DNA of 22,340 nucleotides, taken from Lentisphaerota bacterium. Its GTDB lineage: Bacteria; Verrucomicrobiota; Kiritimatiellia; UBA8416; JAFGIZ01. Position numbers and translations under genes: made by a program. This document shows, piece by piece, positions 14,580 to 22,149 of the stretch (its first letter is position 1; each line of letters starts with the position of its first letter). The notes under the pieces are model-generated. The model ran no database searches. It worked only from the letters and a program-made list of their open reading frames with translations, and had not been told where the DNA came from. The stretch spans positions 1 to 22,340 of the forward strand of contig JAFGIZ010000083.1 of NCBI GenBank assembly GCA_016929365.1. Reading direction: 5' to 3'.

Positions 14580-16249
14580 GCCTGTGGCCGCAAATCCTCC
14601 CCCGGCGGGCCGTGTTCCTGGCGCTCGCCGCCGCGGTCAGCGGACAGGTCCGGGGGGACCCCGTCATGCGCTTTACCGAGCTGCCCGATGCCATCCGTTC
14701 CCGGATCCTCACCGGTTCCCCGCGGTCCTCCCGCGAGATTCCACACAGCGCCTTCGGCGTGCATACCACGCTGCTGCGCGAGCGGGGCCGCGCCGACGCC
14801 GAGTACCAGGACGAGCTGGTCGAGGCCATTGTCGAGGCCGGGTACAAATGGGTGGTCGATTATATTTCGTCGTACGACGTGAAGGACGTCCCGACCGGGG
14901 AGATCCCGGGCGCCCTCCGGGAGCTCGTTCCGCCCATGGTGCAGTACGCCGCCTTGCTCCAGGCCCACGGCGTGAACCTGCTGATCCGCATCGACGTGCC
15001 GCACTGGAGAGCGGGCCCAAAGGCGCCGCCCACGGCGGACGACGAAGCCCGTGCGCGCGCCTTCCTGGCGCCCGTCGTCCGGGCCCTGAGCCCCTACTGC
15101 CGGCACTGGCAGTACCACAACGAACCGAACATGCCGGATCCCGAACACACCCGGCCCCACACGCCGCCGGAGGTCTACGTAGCCTGGCTGCGCCTGGTCG
15201 AAGATATCCTTCGCGACATTCAGCCCGACGCAATGTACTCGGGGCCGGCGGTGTCCATGCTGCAGTGCCTGGACGAGGACCCCTACCCCTGGCTGCGGCT
15301 GGCGTTCGAGGCGGGGCTGAACAAGCACATCGATCAGTTCACCTATCACCCGTACCGCATGCCCTGGACGGCGGCCAACATTCCCGAGCATGCCAGCCAG
15401 TTCTTCGACCGGTGGGCTTCCTATTATCACCAGGTCGGCGATCTGAAACAATACATCCGCAAACACAACGGCGGCGAGGACATCCCGCTTGCCGTGACCG
15501 AGGACGGCCTGTCCACGGACATCACCGCCGCGGGCGAACAGGCCCTCACCTGGGTGGTGGAAGCCAAGTACGAGTTACGGCGCTGCCTGATGGACCGTTG
15601 GCTGGGCGTCAACCCGCGCACGCGGTTTATTCTCTACCGCGACCTCCCGTGGCAGCATTACGAGTTCCAGGCGGCGTTCAACATGGTAACGCGCGACATG
15701 GACAAGAAGCCTGCTTACTACGCGGCCCAGAACCTGATGGCTGTGCTCGACGGCACGTATGCGCGCCACGACGCGGTCGACATCGGCCTTGAGCTCGAGA
15801 TCCCGCCTGAAACCGGGACGGCGAAGCTGATCCGGACCGAAGCCGATGCCGCCGCCCTGACGCCCGGCGGGATGGAAGGGCTCTACGTGCAAACCTATAC
15901 GAAGTCGCACGCCGGGTTCGACGAGCTGCTGGTCTTCTTCTGGTCGGCCGAACCGTCGCGGAACGTGCACGTGCGCCGCCAGGCCACGCTCGTATTGCGC
16001 GACCCCGGTTGGATCGCCCCGCTCGAGATCGACCTGATGGCGATGCCGAACCCGCGCCTGGCGAAGCAGCAGGCGGACAACCCGGCCCTGATCAATCCGG
16101 AAAGTCCCGGCCGCCTCCAACCCCGCCCCCTCGAAGCCGAGCTCGCCGACGGCGTGATCAGCCTGCCCGTCGAGGTGCGCGATTACCCGCTGCTGATCAA
16201 GTGGGTGCGCCCGAACGCCTCGCGGATAACGGGCACGGTACCGCAATAA
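14576..16249 (+). CDS. Secreted clan-A glycoside-hydrolase-like protein (GH39/GH5-like)
   Basis: A 557-residue protein starting at ATG 14576, inside the regulator's stop codon. The N-terminus (RRAVFLALAAAVSGQVRG, residues 10-27) reads as a signal peptide, so it is exported. The body looks like a clan-A TIM barrel. 'LLIRIDVPHW' (135-144) is an early strand. 'HWQYHNEPNMPDP' (177-189) carries the acid/base Glu183 in the classic NEP motif. 'QFTYHPYRMPW' (254-264) supplies the conserved His258. 'PLAVTEDGLS' (304-313) carries the likely nucleophile Glu309; many relatives have TEFG here. The C-terminal 150 residues form a beta-rich domain. It probably retains hydrolase chemistry on plant or algal glycans. 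The exact family and linkage are not resolvable by eye. Confidence 0.75.
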   Translation: MSLWPQILPRRAVFLALAAAVSGQVRGDPVMRFTELPDAIRSRILTGSPRSSREIPHSAFGVHTTLLRERGRADAEYQDELVEAIVEAGYKWVVDYISSYDVKDVPTGEIPGALRELVPPMVQYAALLQAHGVNLLIRIDVPHWRAGPKAPPTADDEARARAFLAPVVRALSPYCRHWQYHNEPNMPDPEHTRPHTPPEVYVAWLRLVEDILRDIQPDAMYSGPAVSMLQCLDEDPYPWLRLAFEAGLNKHIDQFTYHPYRMPWTAANIPEHASQFFDRWASYYHQVGDLKQYIRKHNGGEDIPLAVTEDGLSTDITAAGEQALTWVVEAKYELRRCLMDRWLGVNPRTRFILYRDLPWQHYEFQAAFNMVTRDMDKKPAYYAAQNLMAVLDGTYARHDAVDIGLELEIPPETGTAKLIRTEADAAALTPGGMEGLYVQTYTKSHAGFDELLVFFWSAEPSRNVHVRRQATLVLRDPGWIAPLEIDLMAMPNPRLAKQQADNPALINPESPGRLQPRPLEAELADGVISLPVEVRDYPLLIKWVRPNASRITGTVPQ

Positions 16250-16318
16250 GCCGCTCAAGGACGCGGCGTGCGCGACGCCCGGGGGTCCGGGTTCGAGCGC
16301 TGTGGGTTCGGTTCTGCG

Positions 16319-19300
16319 TCAGTCGGGTTGACGCACCAGTTCGATGCAGTCGATATAGACCGCTTCGATGGCGGATGCTTCGCCGGCTCCCTTGTCGAAC
16401 CGTCCGGGTCCGGCCCAGATGTATTGCTCTGCCTCCGGGACCCACGTGGCCACGTCGTACCACTGGTACCCGTCGTCGACGGCGTCGGTTCGCGGGGCGA
16501 TCCGGCCGTAGCCTTTCCTGCGGGCGGTATCGTAGACGCCGGCCCAGAAGGCCTCGCCGTCCCGTTGTCCCTTCTCCACGCGGAGGCGCAGGCGGACCGT
16601 GTAGGGCGTCTCGGGATCGAACCAGGCCGGATCGAAACGCCATTGCATGCACCACTCGTAGTGAGAGTTGTAGAGCTTGAGTGCAGCGCCGTCAGCGGCC
16701 TTGGGATCGCGGACGTGGTCTCCCCATTCGCCGCGCCGCCCGATCGGCAGGAAGCCGTCTTCGACGATGAAACGCGCAGCGCTGTGCGTTCCCGGCACCT
16801 CGACATTCGGCAGACCGGGCACCTCGTAGAGCGGGACGGCCGCGGTGTCCAGGGCCAGGGAGCCGTTCCCGGGCAGTTCTCCGGGCTCGAGACGGACGAT
16901 GACGCGGATGCGGCCCAGGCGGGGTTCACAGAGCAGCCCGACCCGTTCGATGGGCCGGTTCGGGAGGTGAAGCGCCAGGCCCCGGCCCGTGACCGGGGAG
17001 GCCAATGTGAGGAGCTCGCCGCCCAGCCCGGCGCCCGGAATGTCAACAAAGCGGAGAATCTCGTCGGCAGGGACTACCACCGTTTTCCATGCCGTCTCGT
17101 CTCCCGCGCGGATGGCGACGGCCGAGGAATTGCCGAGGTCGAGGGCAGCAATGATGGCAGGCGCCAGGGTCCGGGGATCGGTCTGGTGGCTGACGAAGGT
17201 GCTCGCGAGCCGCATCCGGTTCGGCTCCAGCGACACGGTGCGTTCGACCGTGTAGCGGTGCCGGTGCGTGTAGGCCACCCGCACGCCGGCATCCGTCTTC
17301 TGCGATGGGGCATAGACGAGAGGCTCGCCCGGCAAGAGGTCGCGGGGTGCGTCAATGCAAGTGAGTCCGCCGGACGGCGCGAGCACGTTTTCCCTGTTCT
17401 CGGCCGCAAGCAGGCAGACCGTGCCTCCCATCTCCGGGCTCACTTCCGCCAACACGCCCTTCGCCGTCAGGCCGAGGGTCGGGATTCCCCGGGTGCGGGA
17501 ACGAAGGGTGGTCAGGAAGTGTCGGTGGACGTCCATGTTTTCGGCCACGCGCAGGTCGCCGGCTTCGTCGATGCGGGCCAGGAGATCGGCGGCCAACGCA
17601 GCGTAGCCGGGATCCACACCCGTTGCCGCGAAGCGCCCGTCCCGGTATTCGTGGCCGATGGTCATGCGGGGCCAGCGCGCGAGTTTTGCGTAGAGTACGG
17701 GGATGGCCCCCATGCGCACGTTGTAGCTCAATGCGGGGTCGTGGGCTACCAGGCGTTCGGCCGCGCGCCACTTTTCGTGGCCCCACTCGAAGAACTCGTC
17801 GGTGTACCATTCCTGGGTGGGGGGGGACCCGATACGCAGCGTGCGCTCCGGCGGCCGTGACAGCTCCTGGAGGCGGTCGAAGTACTCCCGGATGAGCGGG
17901 GCGGCGGGGCCGTAGTAGCCGGAGAATACGTCCTGGTAAAGAGCCTCGATGTCCCGGTCGGGATCCCACAGCAGTTTGGCGAGGATCCAGGCACGGACCT
18001 CGGCGAACTCGGCATGGCGCCCCTGGTAGGCGCCCTGTTCGAAGAGGCCGACGACCTGATTGTCGCGGAAGAAGCGCACGTTTCCCTGAAGGCAGTTGAA
18101 GTTGGGGTGCGGGCCGATGTAGTGCCTGAAGTTGGTGGTGTAGTCCCAGATAAACAGTTTGCCGGTGATTGCACTCCAGCCTCGGATGTCTTCGACGAAC
18201 CGGACATTCTGGTCATAGGGACTGATGTCAAGGGGCAGCGAGAAGTCGCACTCGATGGTGCAGAGGCGCACGACGACGTTGTGTCTCGGGCGGATGGTCC
18301 TGGGCGGATGGCGCGTGTACTGATAGGCCAGGGTTTCGATCCAGACCTCCGGGAATTCGCGTTCGACGGCTTCGGCAACCTGGTTGACGAAATGCAGGAG
18401 GCTGCCCGCCGGGCTCCCCTCGCGTTCGTCGATCTCCCGGCAGGATGGACACTGACAGTGGTTGCCCCAGTCGTTCTGACTGAGGCTGAACAGCTTGGCC
18501 GTTGGATCGCTGCGGATGCGCTCGAGCAGGCGCTCGGTACAGATGCGGATCACATCGGGGTTTGTCAGGCAAAGCTGCGCGTGATCGGCCCTGCGGGTGC
18601 CGTTGATCTCGCTGTAGTACTCGGGGTGTTCGGCAAAAAACTCACCGGGCGGCATCAGGCGGTTGAAGGTGTGCACGAAGAGCCCGGCCCCGAACCGGAT
18701 TTTGCCTCCGTGACGTTCTTCCAGCAGCATGCGGTTGCCGTTGGCTCGGCACCGGGCCGCGAAGTCTCCCTTGAACATGTCAAACCAGAATGGCTCGCGC
18801 ATGACGAACGCCGGGATCTGGGTGTCGTCCACGGCCGGTATGCGCCACGGCTCGCGGGTCGGAATGACGCTGTACCAGGACGCGTACCAACGGCACCCGC
18901 CGTAGCGCTCGAGCAGCTCGTAGACCGCGTAGAGGGTACCGCGGACGTCGCTGCCCGCCAGGATCAGGTGGGGCGAACGGGTCGCAAGGACGAACCCGTC
19001 GTCCCCAAGCCGTTCCAGGTCAACCCGGCGTCCGAGGACCCGCTCGGTGTGACGCGTGACCCCCAGGCAGATCGCTTTCGGGGGCAGGTCCCGTGCGTCG
19101 GTCACGATGGGCAGAACGGCTCCGGTCATCTGCCTGGTAAAATCCCGAAGTTCTTCGGCTGCATAAACCTGCGAGGGAGAAGCTGGTTCTGGTATGACGA
19201 TCGTATAGTCCGACGTCCCGCCGGCGGCCAGTGTCAGGCCGGCGTCCTGAGCCCGCAGGTCCGCACCTGCCGCTGCCATGGCCATGGCAACGACCCCGAG

Positions 19301-19324
19301 AAAACGGCGAATCGAGCGTGACAT
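16319..19324 (-). CDS. Large secreted DUF4838-type protein (GH20/alpha-glucuronidase-like N-terminus)
   Basis: A 1001-residue exported protein; signal peptide at about 1-25 (RRFLGVVAMAMAAAGADLRA). Residues 40-150 resemble the alpha-beta domain preceding alpha-glucuronidases and GH20 enzymes ('IVIPEPASPSQVYAAEELRDF', 'LGVTRHTE', 'LILAGSDVRGTLYAVYELLE'). Residues 150-480 match the DUF4838 pattern: 'ERYGGCRWYA', 'LCLTNPDVI', 'SQNDWGNHCQCPSCREID' with its Cys cluster, and 'FIWDYTTNFRHYIGPHPNF'. The remainder is beta-rich and may bind carbohydrate. Activity in this family is largely untested; a glycosidase role is inferred. ATG 19324 has AGGAGG 8 nt upstream (19333-19338); in-frame codons further up to 19507 are not supported. 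It converges with the glycosidase gene, 69 nt apart with only a 5-bp hairpin between (16265-16279). Confidence 0.8.
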   Translation of the reverse strand: MSRSIRRFLGVVAMAMAAAGADLRAQDAGLTLAAGGTSDYTIVIPEPASPSQVYAAEELRDFTRQMTGAVLPIVTDARDLPPKAICLGVTRHTERVLGRRVDLERLGDDGFVLATRSPHLILAGSDVRGTLYAVYELLERYGGCRWYASWYSVIPTREPWRIPAVDDTQIPAFVMREPFWFDMFKGDFAARCRANGNRMLLEERHGGKIRFGAGLFVHTFNRLMPPGEFFAEHPEYYSEINGTRRADHAQLCLTNPDVIRICTERLLERIRSDPTAKLFSLSQNDWGNHCQCPSCREIDEREGSPAGSLLHFVNQVAEAVEREFPEVWIETLAYQYTRHPPRTIRPRHNVVVRLCTIECDFSLPLDISPYDQNVRFVEDIRGWSAITGKLFIWDYTTNFRHYIGPHPNFNCLQGNVRFFRDNQVVGLFEQGAYQGRHAEFAEVRAWILAKLLWDPDRDIEALYQDVFSGYYGPAAPLIREYFDRLQELSRPPERTLRIGSPPTQEWYTDEFFEWGHEKWRAAERLVAHDPALSYNVRMGAIPVLYAKLARWPRMTIGHEYRDGRFAATGVDPGYAALAADLLARIDEAGDLRVAENMDVHRHFLTTLRSRTRGIPTLGLTAKGVLAEVSPEMGGTVCLLAAENRENVLAPSGGLTCIDAPRDLLPGEPLVYAPSQKTDAGVRVAYTHRHRYTVERTVSLEPNRMRLASTFVSHQTDPRTLAPAIIAALDLGNSSAVAIRAGDETAWKTVVVPADEILRFVDIPGAGLGGELLTLASPVTGRGLALHLPNRPIERVGLLCEPRLGRIRVIVRLEPGELPGNGSLALDTAAVPLYEVPGLPNVEVPGTHSAARFIVEDGFLPIGRRGEWGDHVRDPKAADGAALKLYNSHYEWCMQWRFDPAWFDPETPYTVRLRLRVEKGQRDGEAFWAGVYDTARRKGYGRIAPRTDAVDDGYQWYDVATWVPEAEQYIWAGPGRFDKGAGEASAIEAVYIDCIELVRQPD

Positions 19325-19404
19325 CGGGCATTCCTCCTTTCCGAGCCGCGCCGCGGCCCGGGCATGATCCCTGCGCATGAGCGCCTGCAAGGCCACGTGA
19401 CCTG

Positions 19405-19434
19405 AGCCTACGAGAACCCCGGCCCCGGGGTCAA
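19405..19434 (-). promoter_or_regulatory. Putative promoter of the DUF4838 gene
   Basis: On the minus strand TTGACC (19434-19429), 18 nt, then TAGGCT (19410-19405). It resembles the divergent promoter at 19539-19566, both beginning CTTGACCC. Confidence 0.35.
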
Positions 19435-19538
19435 GACGACGGCCGCCCAGGAACCGTGGCTGTGTCACGACCCGTGTTTGTACAGGAGACGGGGAGAAGC
19501 TCTGCATGGCGATTTCTGGACGCGGCGCGCCTTGGCGC

Positions 19539-19566
19539 TTGACCCGGCCGGGCGCTCTGCTACGGT
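19539..19566 (+). promoter_or_regulatory. Putative promoter of the second URO-D-family gene
   Basis: TTGACC (19539-19544), 16 nt, TACGGT (19561-19566); the -10 form is like TACCGT of the ABC operon. The leader to ATG 19603 would be about 30 nt. The rest of the 278-nt divergent gap shows nothing further that I can support. Confidence 0.4.
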
Positions 19567-19602
19567 CTGCCGCAAGGATACCGCACCTCTGGCGGGAGTG
19601 AG

Positions 19603-20751
19603 ATGAGCCGACAACGCGCCTGCGACGCCCTCAACGGGAAGCCGACCGACCGGATTCCGCAGTGGGATTTCCCCGACAACCCGGCCCTGGCGGAAACGCT
19701 CCTGCCCTATGATATCTGGGAGGACACGGCCCGGACCTCGGCGGACCTGTTCAAGCATTTCGACATCGATATGACGCACTATCTGCCGGGCGGCATTGCG
19801 GAGTGGAATTTTCCCCTGGTGCGCTATTTTGACGAAGCGGACTACGGGGAAGGCGGGGACACGGCCCCCTACCGGCGAGCCTACAGGCGCGACACGCCCA
19901 AACCGTACCGCTCGATGTACGATGCGCTCGGGATGGGCTGCCGCGCCTCTTTCTGGGGCATGGCGCCCACGCTGGTGATGCAGCAGTATCCCGTGGATTC
20001 ACCCGAGAGCGTGCTGCGGTTCAATCCCGCCGAACACGACGCTGCCACCTTCGAGTCGCGCCGGGCGTTTTTCGAAACGTATTACCGCGACACGCAGGCC
20101 TTGCTGGGCGACAGCTGTTTATTACTGGGGTGGTACTATCACACGCTGTTCATGTGGCCCGTGGAGCTTTTCGGCTGGGAGCATTTCATGGTGGCGGCCA
20201 TGCTGGACCCGGATCGTTTCCGGGCGATCCTGGATCAGTTTTACGCGTTGACGCGGCGGGACCTTGCCGCCATGGCGGCCGTGCCGGGGCTGCCGGCGAT
20301 CGGGTGTCACGACGACCTGTGCAACGCCGCCGGGCCGATGTTTCCCCCCGACTGGTACCGGGCGAATGTATACGACCGGTATGCCGAACTGATTGCGCTC
20401 TTGCACGACGCGGGAAAGCAAGCGATTTTCGTATGCGACGGGAACGTGGTTCCCCTGCTCGACGACCTGGCTGCACTGGGGTTTGACGGCATCGCCGTGG
20501 ACGGGCATGCGGATCTGCGGCGCGTCGTGGAGGCATTTTCGGGCCGGATCATTGTGGGAGGCATGCCCGCGGCGGTGGTCAGCCAGGGCACCCCGGAAGC
20601 GATCGAACAGATGGTGAAAGAGACCGCCGGGATCGTGCGCGGGGAGCCGCGGTATTTTTTCCAGTGCTGCGGCATGGCCGGACGGACGCCGCCGGAAAAC
20701 GTGAAGCACTACCAGGCGTGCCTGCGGAAGTACGGCCGGCGTGTTGCCTGA
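19603..20751 (+). CDS. URO-D (MtaA/CmuA-type) family protein, second paralogue
   Basis: A 382-residue cytoplasmic TIM-barrel protein of the uroporphyrinogen-decarboxylase superfamily. The family opening is present ('RQRACDALNGKPTDRIPQWDFP', about 3-24), followed by 'DRFRAILDQFYALTRRDLAAMAAVPGLPAIGCHDDLCNAAGPMFPPDWYRANVYDRYAEL' in the middle and a late barrel 'KQAIFVCDGNVVPLLDDLAALGFDGIAVD', where the CDGN box replaces HTDGN of the other paralogue. The C-terminal 'YFFQCCGMAGRTPPENVKH' is typical of the non-haem branch. It is only distantly similar to the 5135-6091 protein, so the two are not a recent duplication. GGGAG precedes ATG 19603. It stands alone between the divergent DUF4838 gene and a tRNA gene. 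Methyl transfer is a family-based guess; no corrinoid partner is seen. Confidence 0.83.
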   Translation: MSRQRACDALNGKPTDRIPQWDFPDNPALAETLLPYDIWEDTARTSADLFKHFDIDMTHYLPGGIAEWNFPLVRYFDEADYGEGGDTAPYRRAYRRDTPKPYRSMYDALGMGCRASFWGMAPTLVMQQYPVDSPESVLRFNPAEHDAATFESRRAFFETYYRDTQALLGDSCLLLGWYYHTLFMWPVELFGWEHFMVAAMLDPDRFRAILDQFYALTRRDLAAMAAVPGLPAIGCHDDLCNAAGPMFPPDWYRANVYDRYAELIALLHDAGKQAIFVCDGNVVPLLDDLAALGFDGIAVDGHADLRRVVEAFSGRIIVGGMPAAVVSQGTPEAIEQMVKETAGIVRGEPRYFFQCCGMAGRTPPENVKHYQACLRKYGRRVA

Positions 20752-20765
20752 GCCGTCGCCGGCGC

Positions 20766-20853
20766 GGAGGGATGGCTGAGTGGACGAAAGCACCGGTCTT
20801 GAAAACCGGCGTGCCGCAAGGCACCGTGGGTTCGAATCCCACTCCCTCCGCCA
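20766..20853 (+). tRNA. tRNA-Ser (anticodon UGA)
   Basis: An 88-nt class II tRNA. The acceptor stem GGAGGGA (20766-20772) pairs with TCCCTCC (20843-20849), followed by discriminator G and an encoded CCA. The anticodon loop CTTGAAA in the CCGGT/ACCGG stem gives UGA, which reads UCA serine codons. The long variable arm GTGCC-GCAA-GGCAC is typical of tRNA-Ser, and GGTTCGAATCC is the T-loop. Its 3' end is the kind of site used by integrating elements, and island remnants follow it directly. Confidence 0.97.
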
Positions 20854-20912
20854 ATTTTGATTGGCGCGATTTTCGCAGCGTCGAGCGGCGAAATCGGGAA
20901 AATCGAAATTGG
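20851..20912. repeat. Two-tier hairpin starting in the tRNA CCA end
   Basis: Outer arms 20851-20862 and 20901-20912 pair over 12 bp with one G-T wobble. Inner arms CGATTTTCGC (20867-20876) and GCGAAATCG (20888-20896) pair over 9 bp with a one-T bulge, around an 11-nt loop and a 4x4 internal loop. There is no trailing T-run, so it is not a textbook intrinsic terminator. It could still end or process the tRNA transcript, or be a REP-like element. Confidence 0.65.
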
Positions 20913-20927
20913 CGGTGTCTGCTCACA

Positions 20928-21002
20928 TCAGTTGGAACCGCCATCCTCGGCGTACTTGCCGCTTCCCTGGGTGTGCCAGAAGACGCCAAGGCGTCCGAGA
21001 AC
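20928..21002 (-). pseudogene. hsdR fragment (type I restriction helicase, Walker A region)
   Basis: In one minus-strand frame, 20955-20996 encodes GRLGVFWHTQGSGK, the highly characteristic Walker A context of type I restriction endonuclease HsdR subunits. The frame then loses similarity (no Ser/Thr after GSGK) and stops at TGA 20930-20928. Upstream similarity ends where the hsdS fragment begins, in a different frame. This is a 14-codon relic of a roughly thousand-residue gene, left between two deletion joints. Confidence 0.6.
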
Positions 21003-21409
21003 AGGGGGGCGAACCTACCGCTTCTCCCAATATGGAGGAAGGAGTAGAATAGAAAGCGGTAGTCGAGGCAATCGTGTGGACGAATCCGGTGAAGTGCCTT
21101 CTGGATCATCATGCCCGGCACAGTGTCTTTCCAGATTGCACAACGCCCCGGCTCACCCCCTTCGCACATCACAATGTCGCCGTACTTCAGGCCATAGCGG
21201 TCTATCTCGCCGGCTTCGAAACGCATCTGTCGGAGGTCCTCCAAGTCGAACTCTCCCCATCGTACGTTGACGTTGGCAAGGTACGGCAAAAGATCCCCTC
21301 TGTTCTTCTTCTGGTCCAACATCTTGCCCAAGCAAGAGTCGGCGACTTCGGCCAAAGGTTTCTTCTTCCACCCAATGCGGCGCTTCCCTGGAAGTTGCGT
21401 CTGCTTCAC
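20999..21409 (-). pseudogene. hsdS: Truncated hsdS (type I restriction-modification specificity subunit)
   Basis: The first ~138 codons of a type I DNA-specificity subunit, which normally has two target-recognition domains in about 400 residues. Recognised from 'WKKKPLAEVADSCLGKMLDQ' (14-33), 'YLANVNVRWGEFDLEDL' (43-59), 'GLKYGDIVMCEGGEPGRCAIWK' (73-94), 'IQKALHRIRP' (102-111) and 'FLFYSFLHIGRSG' (119-131). Similarity ends near Phe137; the frame then runs without homology into the antisense of tRNA-Ser. The second recognition domain is missing, so it cannot be functional alone. The start is GTG at 21409 inside the TGA of yhcG (GTGA), showing they were once a coupled operon. Confidence 0.8.
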
Positions 21410-22134
21410 TCGCCATTCTCCAGCAGCTTGGCGATCTCGCCCGGGGTCGGAAGCTCGCCTTTGAGTTCCTTGGGCAGGCGCTTGACGATGCGGTAGGTGG
21501 CAACGCCAATCGGTTTGCTCGCCTCGTACAGGGCGTATTCGACCACCGTCCGGTTCTTCTCTTTGCAGAGGATGATGCCGATGGAGCGGTTCTCCCCCTT
21601 CTCGCGGACCTGCTTGTCCAGCGCGGTGAGGTAGAACTGCATCTTGCCGACGAACTCGGGCTCGAACTCGCCGATCTTCAACTCGATGGCGACGAGGCTT
21701 CGGAGCCGTCGGTGATAGAGCAACAGGTCGATGAAATACTCCTTGCCGTCCACCTCCAGCCGAAACTGGCTACCGACGAACGCGAACAGGCCTCCCATTT
21801 CGCGGAGGAAATGTTCGATACGACCGACCAGGGCGCGTTCCAGCTCCCGCTCGGCGTGCTGCTCGCCCAGCTCCAGAAAATCAAACGTGTACTCGTCCTT
21901 CACCGCCAGCTTGGCCTGGGCCCGGAGTTGCGGCGTGAGGGCCTTGTCGAAGTTGGTCTGGCCAAGGAGTGTCTTCTCGTAGCTCTGGTTCTCGATCTGG
22001 TGAATCAGCACGGCCTTGGTCCAGCCGAACTTGCGGGTCGTGCGGATGTAGAATTCCCGCTCCTGCGGGTCCTTGCACCGCTGCATGATGACCAGGTTGT
22101 GGCTCCACCCGATTTGTGCAACCAGTGGTTGCAC
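21406..22134 (-). pseudogene. yhcG: YhcG/DUF1016-type PDDEXK nuclease, N-terminally truncated
   Basis: 242 codons carrying the C-terminal PDDEXK domain of the YhcG (DUF1016) family, often found inside type I restriction-modification operons. Similarity starts at 'QPLVAQIGWSHNLVIM' and covers 'KDPQEREFYIRTTRKFGWTK' (21-40), 'IENQSYEKTLLGQTNFDK' (47-64) and the nuclease core with Asp136 ('YFIDLLLYHRRL'), Glu151 and Lys153 ('IELK') and Gln166. The usual N-terminal DUF1016_N domain of roughly 130-150 residues is absent. The only start is a GTG at 22134, and an in-frame TGA lies just five codons upstream, so the gene was cut rather than mis-started. The nuclease half is intact and could in principle still be made. 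Confidence 0.78.
22116..22134. repeat. Perfect 19-nt palindrome at the yhcG break
   Basis: GTGCAACCAGTGGTTGCAC has 9-nt arms around one central base. It forms the first codons of the truncated yhcG (GTG CAA CCA CTG GTT GCA C), which encode family-typical residues, so the sequence may be native coding DNA. Its position exactly at the break makes a role as a recombination or insertion hairpin possible. Confidence 0.6.
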
Positions 22135-22149
22135 TTTTCCGCGCCGGGG

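Noticed and set aside
18014..19321. 435-residue frame opposite the DUF4838 gene
   Set aside because: Antisense shadow; the minus-strand gene has a signal peptide, AGGAGG and family motifs.
20579..20950. C-terminal part of the open frame continuing from hsdS, including the peptide GVGFEPTVPCGTPVFKTGAF
   Set aside because: That peptide is the well-known spurious translation of the antisense of a tRNA-Ser gene; the frame is open by chance after hsdS similarity ends.
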